From assembly GCA_964495095.1 (NCBI GenBank), contig CAZBUH010000070.1:1-10989 (forward strand): DNA of 10,989 nt, given 5' to 3'. Under the pieces are notes generated by a model. That model saw nothing but the letters and a program-made list of their open reading frames with translations, was not told the origin of the DNA and made no database searches. The stretch is from CAZBUH01 sp964495095 (GTDB lineage: Bacteria > Bacillota > Clostridia > Oscillospirales > Oscillospiraceae). Each line of letters opens with the position of its first letter. Position 1 is the stretch's first letter. The translations under genes were made by a program, and so were the position numbers. Of this stretch, positions 6,246 to 10,989 are shown piece after piece.

Positions 6246-7045
6246 AATTAGGCGAGCTTCGGATAGGCTCCAGAGTTCGGGAGGAAAAGAGCGGGCTTAT
6301 ATTTATGGTTGCCGCCCATGACCACCCGGGCTATCCTGGAACCCTCCTTGTGACCGACTCGGTTATAAATGAACACAGCTTCGACGCAAAGGAGCCGGAG
6401 GGCAGCGACGACAACAAAAAATACGGCCGCAATGCTTTCCCCGTATCAAACCTCTGCTCCTGGCTCAATTCCGATAAGGAGAGCTGGTACGCCCCCGCCC
6501 ACGGGCAGGACGCGCCGCCGGCAGAGGAGAATGTTTTTGAGGCGCAGTACGCTTATCTTAATGAGCCGGGATTTCTCACAAGGCTTTCACAGGGCTTTAA
6601 ATCGGCTGTGAAAACCTCCTCTGTGCCGTGCCTTGTCCCCGATAACGCCGGAGGCTGGAAGCTTACCCAATGTGAGCTGCTTGTCGCCGTCCCGAGCCTT
6701 ACAGAGCTTGGCTTTAACACAAATTCCACGCCTGTGGAGGGGAGCCTTATACCTGTTTTCAAGGATTTGCGGGCGCGGCTTGCCGCCCCGGACGCCTCCG
6801 CACTGGGTATAGACGACAGAAATTACTGCCACACCGGCTGGAACTGGTGGTACTGGACAAGGACCCCGGACGTCACAAATGACTGCCTCGCCTGGTATAT
6901 CCAGCCCGGCCTCGGCTACGGCAAAAACTGCGGCGAGTACCCCTGCTATGCCCAGACGGGAGTACGCCCTATGATGACGCTGGACGGCGGGGTTACGGTG
7001 CCGGAACAGCCGGACGAATACGGCATATGGCCGCTTTTAGTTTAA
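6242..7045 (+). CDS. DUF6273-type protein, copy B (tandem paralog)
   Basis: 267 residues, cytoplasmic. It aligns along nearly its whole length with the preceding gene and with almost identical residue numbering: IGSRVREEKSG (8-18), AAHDHPGY (24-31), WLNSDK (74-79), PGFL (109-112), PC (129-130), PVFKDLRARL (171-180), NWWYWTRTP (201-209), VRPMMTL (241-247). By eye about 60% of the first 50 residues are identical, less later. Copy B carries extra cysteines (196, 215, 230, 235) and a longer aromatic segment before the final motif. GGGAGGTGA (6227-6235) lies 6 bases before the ATG, which overlaps the upstream stop by 4 bases. The pair arose by an old tandem duplication and probably acts together, perhaps as a heteromer. 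Function is unknown. Confidence 0.75.
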   Translation: MKLGELRIGSRVREEKSGLIFMVAAHDHPGYPGTLLVTDSVINEHSFDAKEPEGSDDNKKYGRNAFPVSNLCSWLNSDKESWYAPAHGQDAPPAEENVFEAQYAYLNEPGFLTRLSQGFKSAVKTSSVPCLVPDNAGGWKLTQCELLVAVPSLTELGFNTNSTPVEGSLIPVFKDLRARLAAPDASALGIDDRNYCHTGWNWWYWTRTPDVTNDCLAWYIQPGLGYGKNCGEYPCYAQTGVRPMMTLDGGVTVPEQPDEYGIWPLLV

Positions 7046-7058
7046 GGAGGCCCGGAAG

Positions 7059-7262
7059 ATGGACTATAAATTTCCTATGTGGGACCAGCTCCGTCCCTTT
7101 GACCCGGAGCCCGATATGAACATAGCGCCCCGGTGCCCCTGCAAGAGCACCACATGCCCCCGTCACGGCTTCTGCGACGAGTGCAAAAAATTCCACGAAA
7201 AATACCAGGACCATCCGTCCACGTGTATGCGCCGGGAGCCGCCGAAGCCTCTGGGCGAGTAA
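7059..7262 (+). CDS. Small cysteine-rich protein, likely zinc- or metal-binding
   Basis: 67 residues with six cysteines (26, 28, 33, 39, 42, 56) and histidines 36, 46 and 52. The core reads CPCKSTTCPRHGFCDECKKF (26-45), followed by a lone PSTCMR (53-58). The CxC-x4-C-x5-C-x2-C spacing looks like a small metal-binding knuckle, and similar short proteins with a C-PRHG-C-EC pattern occur in Clostridia, but I cannot name the family with confidence. Its ribosome site AAGGAGG (7044-7050), 8 bases before the ATG, overlaps the stop of the preceding gene. It is thus the last gene of the hydrolase/DUF6273 operon, and the terminator follows 20 bases later. It could be a metal-binding partner of the DUF6273 proteins or an unrelated housekeeping passenger. 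Confidence 0.75.
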   Translation: MDYKFPMWDQLRPFDPEPDMNIAPRCPCKSTTCPRHGFCDECKKFHEKYQDHPSTCMRREPPKPLGE

Positions 7263-7282
7263 AACTGAAACGGAATACCAAT

Positions 7283-7337
7283 AAAATAAGACTACAGCTT
7301 CAGACTGATTTATCTGCAAGCTGCAGTCTTTTATTTT
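7283..7337. terminator. Bidirectional terminator between convergent operons
   Basis: AAGACTACAGCTT (7288-7300) pairs with AAGCTGCAGTCTT (7318-7330) with one A/C mismatch. An inner CAGA/TCTG stem (7301-7304, 7313-7316) lies below an 8-base loop. The right flank is T-rich (7327-7337) and the left flank is A-rich (7283-7289), so the structure can terminate both the plus-strand operon and any minus-strand read-through. Confidence 0.8.
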
Positions 7338-7343
7338 GCCGGC

Positions 7344-7363
7344 AAAAAAAGCGGCTCCGCCGC
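7344..7363 (-). terminator. Terminator of the birA operon
   Basis: On the minus strand, GCGGC-GGA-GCCGC (7363-7351) is followed immediately by a run of seven T (7350-7344). The stem starts 3 bases after the birA stop codon. The stem is short but very GC-rich and the T-run is perfect. Together with the bidirectional hairpin next door it makes a double barrier. Confidence 0.7.
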
Positions 7364-7366
7364 AGG

Positions 7367-8335
7367 CTACAGCCTTACGCTCACTTCACCGGTGCTGAGC
7401 GTCTTTATCTCGCCGGATTGGGTTTTCACCACCAGGCCGCAGTTTTCGTCGATATCCAGTGCCAGGGCGGTATCCGAGCCGCCGCTTCTGTCCTGTATCA
7501 GCACATTTTTACCCAAAACTATGGAGCGGCGCTTATATTCGGCGAAATAGGGCTTTTCCTCCAAATGCCTGTAATAGCTGTAAAAATTGTCGAGTATTCC
7601 GGCGGCAAGGCGGCATCTTAACCAGGGCGGACACTCCTTCTCAAAAACCGCTCCGGCAACCTGCCGCACATCCTCGGGAAAACCGCCCTCGGGCTCCCGG
7701 ACGTTCACGCCTATGCCCACGACCGCGTACTGGAGCTTGCCGTTTTCCACGTCCATGGCCCCCTCGGTCAGGATGCCGCAGACCTTTTTCCCGGACACGA
7801 AAACGTCGTTTACCCATTTTATCCCGGCAGTTTCGCCGGAGACGCTCTCTATGGCCTCCGCCACGGCCACCGCCGCCGCGGTAGTTATAAAAAGGGACAT
7901 CTCCACCGGAACCCTGGGCCGCAGCAGTATACTCATATAGAGGCCGGTGCCCCGGGGTGAGCAGAATTTCCTGCCAAGCCGCCCGCGGCCGGCGGTCTGG
8001 CTCTCGGCTATTACCGTAAAGCCCTCGCCGCGGTTTTCCGCCGCCGCGGCCTTTGCCGCGTCGTTTGTGGAGGTTACGGATTTCTTTATCTCAAGGCTGT
8101 AAAAATCGGTCCTGAGGAAATTTTTTATCCCCTGTGCCGATAAAATATCGGCGCCGTCAACCAGCATGTAGCCCCTGTTTGTGACGGCCTGTATCTCATA
8201 GCCCTCCACCCGCAGTGCGTTTACCGCCTTGCCGATTGCCGACCGGGAGACGGAAAGGCGCTTTGCCAGCGCCTCGCCGGATATGAAGCCGCCGCCGGAG
8301 ATGAGATAGCCCAAAACGTCGTCCTTCAGCGCCAT
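7367..8335 (-). CDS. birA: BirA: biotin-[acetyl-CoA-carboxylase] ligase with repressor HTH
   Basis: Activates biotin with ATP to biotinyl-AMP and attaches it to the carrier lysine of biotin-dependent carboxylases. With its HTH it is expected also to repress biotin uptake or synthesis genes. It has 322 residues, typical of the bifunctional type. The N-terminal winged helix is at about 4-58 (LAKRLSVSRSAIGKAVNALR, 23-42). Catalytic motifs: STND (89-92), the biotinyl-AMP loop GRGRLGR (116-122), KWVND (173-177, where KWPND is usual), GILTE (187-191), VGIGVNV (206-212). A small C-terminal SH3-like domain follows from about 270. The start ATG lies one base after the stop of the ATPase gene, with GGTGAT as a weak ribosome site inside that gene's end, so translation is probably coupled. 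No biotin gene is seen nearby in the window. Confidence 0.95.
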   Translation of the reverse strand: MALKDDVLGYLISGGGFISGEALAKRLSVSRSAIGKAVNALRVEGYEIQAVTNRGYMLVDGADILSAQGIKNFLRTDFYSLEIKKSVTSTNDAAKAAAAENRGEGFTVIAESQTAGRGRLGRKFCSPRGTGLYMSILLRPRVPVEMSLFITTAAAVAVAEAIESVSGETAGIKWVNDVFVSGKKVCGILTEGAMDVENGKLQYAVVGIGVNVREPEGGFPEDVRQVAGAVFEKECPPWLRCRLAAGILDNFYSYYRHLEEKPYFAEYKRRSIVLGKNVLIQDRSGGSDTALALDIDENCGLVVKTQSGEIKTLSTGEVSVRL

Positions 8336-8336
8336 A

Positions 8337-9800
8337 TCACATCACCGAGGCCTTTTCCAAATCCTCTTTCGTAAACGTCATAAGGTCGTCGCGGCTGGGA
8401 TTTTCAAGCTGGGCCACTCTGTCGGACTGGACCGATACGGCGTTTTCAAACATATTCCGCACGTCTCTGCCGTTGCCGAAATTTTCGTCCCGCTGCTCGT
8501 ACATGTCTGAAAACAGCTTTTTCGCGTATTCCTTTCCGTCCTCCGATATGACGTACTGGTTTTTTTCGCACTGGCCGGTGAAAATCTGCATAAGCTCCTC
8601 GCCGTTATAGTCCTCGAAAATAAAATACCTGTTAAACCGGGACTCGAGGCCGGGGTTTGAGGATATGAAGTTCTCCATCAAATCCTCATAGCCGGCGACT
8701 ATCACCACAAGGTCGTTCCGGTTGTCCTCCATGGCTTTTAAAAGCGTCTCTATAGCCTCGCGGCCGAAGTCGTTCCCGCTGTCGCCGGCGTTGGCAAGGG
8801 AATAGGCCTCGTCGATAAAGAGCACGCCGCCTATGGCGCTTTTTATCACCTCGCCGGTCTTTATGGCCGTCTGGCCTACGTAGCCCGCCACAAGCCCGGA
8901 TCTGTCCACCTCCACTATCTGTCCCTTGGACAGCACGCCTATGGCGTAGTAGAGCTGGGCGATAAGCCGGGCCACCGTGGTTTTGCCGGTGCCGGGGTTT
9001 CCCATGAACACAAGATGCAGGGACATGGGGGGTACGGTCAGGCCGTTTTCCTCCCGGAGCCTGCGCACCTTCATAAGATTTATAAGGCTTTTTACATTTT
9101 CCTTTATTTTCGCAAGGCCCACAAGGCTGTCAAGCTCCGCCATAAGCTGGTCAAGGTCCGGTTTTTCCTCCGCCTGGTCCGCTTTTTCTTCAGTTTCCGG
9201 AAGCTTTGTCTCGCTCACAAGCTGATTTGCGGCGCTCTCGGCGGAATTCAGGATATCCGCGAAATCCCCCAGCTCGTCCAGATAAGACCTGGGTTTTTGG
9301 GTAACATAATCTTTGGGGTCTATCCCGCCGGTTTTGCCCTCCGCTGCGCAGGCCCGGGAGAGCTTTTCCTTAAGCTCCGTTATAAAATCCGCCTCGGCCA
9401 TGGACACGTCGCTATCCAGCGCCGCTATATACATGAGCATGTTGGTGAGGACCCTTATAAATATTTTGGCCCCGTTTGTGCCGCGGCTCTTGTCGCGCTC
9501 TGCAAGCTCTTTAAAAAAGGCGGGCACCTCCACCTCGGCGCCGGAGCACACCGTGGAGGTAAGCTCCCAATACAAAAACGCCGGTTTTTTCTGTCCCGGC
9601 GAGTAAAATTCGTTTATCGCCTCGGCGCAGCCCTCGCTTACAGAGCCGGTCCTTGCCCACAGGCCGATGGCGCAGCTTCGCATAAATTCGTCGGCCTCGG
9701 CGGCCATGGAGCTGCCGCCGGCGCTGCGGTAAAAGGCGTTCATATTTTTTATATAGCACTTGTGAAGCTCAGCGGGACTGAGCTTTACGATATCGGACAT
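8337..9800 (-). CDS. SpoVK/CbbX-type AAA+ ATPase with TerB-like N-terminal region
   Basis: 487 residues from ATG 9800. The C-terminal half is a classic CbbX/SpoVK AAA+ module: Walker A GNPGTGKT (267-274), pore-region YVGQTA (307-312), Walker B VLFIDE (326-331), arginine finger ESRF (386-389) and sensor-2 region GNGRDVR (442-448). Such ATPases remodel protein partners as hexamers. Residues about 110-150 include YIAALDSDVSMAEADFI (124-140), which resembles the acidic 'AaxDG-xs-xE' signature of TerB-like helical domains, although the usual DG is DS here. An acidic linker (about 195-222) joins the parts. The start is uncertain: TTG 9818 follows the upstream stop at once, whereas ATG 9800 has GAGGG 5 bases ahead and is preferred. 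It lies between an ANTAR regulator and birA in one operon. The protein substrate is unknown, and a sporulation role should not be assumed from the family name. Confidence 0.85.
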   Translation of the reverse strand: MSDIVKLSPAELHKCYIKNMNAFYRSAGGSSMAAEADEFMRSCAIGLWARTGSVSEGCAEAINEFYSPGQKKPAFLYWELTSTVCSGAEVEVPAFFKELAERDKSRGTNGAKIFIRVLTNMLMYIAALDSDVSMAEADFITELKEKLSRACAAEGKTGGIDPKDYVTQKPRSYLDELGDFADILNSAESAANQLVSETKLPETEEKADQAEEKPDLDQLMAELDSLVGLAKIKENVKSLINLMKVRRLREENGLTVPPMSLHLVFMGNPGTGKTTVARLIAQLYYAIGVLSKGQIVEVDRSGLVAGYVGQTAIKTGEVIKSAIGGVLFIDEAYSLANAGDSGNDFGREAIETLLKAMEDNRNDLVVIVAGYEDLMENFISSNPGLESRFNRYFIFEDYNGEELMQIFTGQCEKNQYVISEDGKEYAKKLFSDMYEQRDENFGNGRDVRNMFENAVSVQSDRVAQLENPSRDDLMTFTKEDLEKASVM

Positions 9801-9819
9801 GCCTGCCCTCGCCCCCAAT

Positions 9820-10398
9820 TCAAATATCTGTACCGTATTTTCTCAAAATGTTTCCGGCCACCTCGCCTCTTGATATCCGCATATCCATGGCCTGCTTTTC
9901 TATATGCCGGTGGGCCTGGGCCTCGGTCATGCCCTCGGTGTATATCAGCATACATTTTGCCCTGTCCACAAGCTTCATCTCGTCAAGCTTCGTTTTCAGC
10001 TTTATGTTTTCCTTTTCCAGGTTTCTCATTCTGCATCCCGAGGCGTAGGCGAAATTCACGGCGTCCCGGAAATCAGCCCGGCTGATGGGCTTTGCGTGTA
10101 TAAAAACTCCGACCTCGCCAAGCTCCTGCCAGATGGTGTTTATGTAATCCTTCTTCACAAGGAAGAGTATGCCCGCGTAGCAGGCCGCCGCCGTCTCCCT
10201 GCACACGCTGGCGCCGAACTCGTCGCTGAGAGGGGCGTTTATCACTATAACGTCGTATTTTTCCGCTTTCGCCGCTTTTTTCAGCTCCGCTCCGCTCTGA
10301 ACCACGAGAATCTGATCCTCCGGCTCAATCTCCCTGAGTATGCCGGAGAAAAGCTCGCCGCCGCTCTCGGTGCCGGAGGCCACCAATATTCGTTTCAA
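9820..10398 (-). CDS. ANTAR-domain RNA-binding regulator with pseudo-receiver
   Basis: A putative transcription antiterminator. ANTAR domains bind paired hexaloop hairpins in mRNA leaders. With the TTG start it has 192 residues: a receiver-like fold (1-118), a short coiled coil (about 123-145), and the ANTAR three-helix domain (about 142-188, with KLVDRAKCMLIYTEGMTEAQ at 142-161). The phospho-acceptor position of receivers is Asn54 (DVIVINAPLSDE, 49-60) and the acidic pair after strand 1 is absent (ILVASG). The conserved Lys is kept (AKPI, 102-105). It is therefore probably not phosphorylated and must be switched otherwise. TTG 10398 is chosen because AGGTGA (10411-10406) lies 7 bases upstream and the receiver fold begins there. 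ATG 10425, in frame, has no ribosome site. It is the first gene of the operon. I found no pair of hexaloop ANTAR targets in this window. Confidence 0.85.
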   Translation of the reverse strand: MKRILVASGTESGGELFSGILREIEPEDQILVVQSGAELKKAAKAEKYDVIVINAPLSDEFGASVCRETAAACYAGILFLVKKDYINTIWQELGEVGVFIHAKPISRADFRDAVNFAYASGCRMRNLEKENIKLKTKLDEMKLVDRAKCMLIYTEGMTEAQAHRHIEKQAMDMRISRGEVAGNILRKYGTDI

Positions 10399-10444
10399 GG
10401 GCTGTTCACCTCGCCGCCTCAGCATCCATACACATATATTAAAT

Positions 10445-10473
10445 ATTTTACCACAGGCTCATTAATTTGTGAA
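10445..10473 (-). promoter_or_regulatory. Promoter of the ANTAR-AAA-birA operon
   Basis: Read on the minus strand: TTCACA (10473-10468), a 17-base spacer, TAAAAT (10450-10445), preceded by TG one base earlier (TGGTAAAAT, extended -10). Transcription would start near 10438, leaving a leader of about 40 bases before TTG 10398. This is an additional reason to reject the ATG at 10425. Confidence 0.6.
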
Positions 10474-10509
10474 GAATAAAATTGGGCCCCGGGACGGCAT
10501 AAAAAGCAT

Positions 10510-10537
10510 TTTACATGGATATTACATTTTATATGAA
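10510..10537 (+). promoter_or_regulatory. Possible promoter of the small right-end gene
   Basis: TTTACA (10510-10515), a 16-base spacer and TATGAA (10532-10537). A second TTTACA (10562-10567) has no good -10 partner. The 10426-10600 spacer is AT-rich apart from a GC-rich patch GGGCCCCGGG at about 10484-10493. It carries the divergent promoters of this gene and the ANTAR operon. Confidence 0.35.
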
Positions 10538-10577
10538 TTTAACTTTTTCGTCGTTTCTGATTTTACAGTTATATCCT

Positions 10578-10919
10578 ATGATAAATAATAGATACATAAG
10601 AAACCCGGCGGTGGCGATAGTGGGGTGCCGTCAGGCGGAGCCTCTGGACCAGGCGGTAAACAAGCTGAGAGAGCAGTTTCACAGCAGGCACATAGTCCGG
10701 CTTCAGCGCAGCGAGTGCACCGTAGAGCCGGGATTTATCCACTCCGACCTTATGACGGACCTCGGCCGCGTGGCCGGCCACTGCTCAAATATAGCCGGCT
10801 GCGTCATAGAGATGTCCCACAGCAGCCTGGAGCTGCATGAGTATCTGAGGGATACAAAGGCCGAGGACCCGGAATTTAACGAAAATTACAGGGCCTTCAG
10901 GGAAAAATACAGAGTGTAG
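10578..10919 (+). CDS. Hypothetical protein of 113 residues
   Basis: I do not recognise this family. From ATG 10578 it reads as a small, soluble, probably alpha/beta protein: a hydrophobic strand AVAIVGC (11-17), a helix LDQAVNKLREQF (23-34), DLMTDLGRVAGHCSNIAGCV (57-76) and a charged C-terminal part ending KYRV. There are no membrane segments and no obvious catalytic motif. Its cysteines are 17, 47, 69 and 75. The GC-rich, gene-like composition begins only near 10601. The frame stays open up to ATG 10515, but those residues are encoded in promoter-like AT-rich DNA and are hydrophobic by chance composition, so I exclude them. None of the starts (ATG 10515, 10533, 10578; GTG 10611) has a ribosome site, so the true start is unsure. 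The gene is divergent from the ANTAR operon and is followed by a long dyad. Confidence 0.5.
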   Translation: MINNRYIRNPAVAIVGCRQAEPLDQAVNKLREQFHSRHIVRLQRSECTVEPGFIHSDLMTDLGRVAGHCSNIAGCVIEMSHSSLELHEYLRDTKAEDPEFNENYRAFREKYRV

Positions 10920-10933
10920 CCCACCTGGTTTTC

Positions 10934-10965
10934 CGCCGCTGAGTACAGTGCTGTACTCAGCGGCG
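10934..10965. other. Perfect 15-base-pair dyad after the hypothetical gene
   Basis: CGCCGCTGAGTACAG (10934-10948) and its exact reverse complement (10951-10965) are separated by only TG. In RNA it would form a very stable hairpin starting 14 bases after the stop codon. No T-run follows directly: the next is TTTTT at 10984-10988, 18 bases on. It may act as a terminator or 3'-end stabiliser, or be a binding site or a repeat element of the genome. Confidence 0.6.
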
Positions 10966-10989
10966 TCAGTCTGTCAAGGCATCTTTTTG

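Noticed and set aside
5427..7045. Diversity-generating retroelement target, suggested by a possible C-type-lectin-like fold and tandem variable copies
   Set aside because: No reverse transcriptase, template repeat or adenine-specific variation between near-identical 3' repeats is present in the window.
9015..10085. 356-codon plus-strand open frame across the ATPase and ANTAR genes
   Set aside because: It is antisense to two clear genes and crosses their junction, with no recognisable protein features.
1..10989. tRNA, rRNA, CRISPR array, insertion sequence or phage genes
   Set aside because: I looked for these and saw no cloverleaf-like, repeat-spacer, transposase or phage structural signals on either strand.

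Overview
The window looks like a chromosomal segment of a moderately GC-rich member of the Clostridia (Oscillospiraceae or Lachnospiraceae-like gut or rumen anaerobe). The reasons are GC-rich genes separated by very AT-rich spacers, strong AGGAGG ribosome sites, frequent TTG starts, a lipoprotein sugar-type binding protein beside a YesN-like AraC regulator, and a stand-alone ANTAR regulator with a Clostridia-style pseudo-receiver. I cannot name the species.

Left part (1-3381, plus strand): an AraC-family regulator with a degenerate GGDEF-like middle region, probably starting at a TTG, is followed by a 219-base AT-rich spacer with a good promoter and a tandem 14-base repeat. Next comes a lipoprotein extracellular solute-binding protein, closed by two hairpins, the second a strong intrinsic terminator. 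No permease or ATPase of a transporter lies in the window.

Middle part (3421-7337, plus strand): a separate promoter appears to drive a four-gene operon. It encodes a CocE/NonD (X-Pro dipeptidyl-peptidase S15-like) hydrolase whose catalytic set seems to be lost except for the serine, two tandem paralogous DUF6273-type proteins with overlapping ATGA stop/start, and a 67-residue protein with six cysteines. A short palindromic element, TAAAATRTATTTT, occurs upstream of both the binding-protein gene and the hydrolase gene, hinting at shared control. This operon is the best candidate in the window for an undescribed system, but its function cannot be read from sequence.

Right part (7338-10473, minus strand): a compact operon transcribed toward the middle operon. 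It encodes an ANTAR-domain RNA-binding regulator with a pseudo-receiver, a SpoVK/CbbX-type AAA+ ATPase with a TerB-like N-terminal region, and BirA (biotin-protein ligase with repressor HTH). It has a clear promoter (10473-10445), a 1-base gap between the ATPase and birA, and its own terminator. The two operons converge on a bidirectional terminator at 7283-7337.

Far right (10510-10989, plus strand): a divergently transcribed small gene of unknown function with no visible ribosome site, followed by a perfect 15-base-pair dyad.
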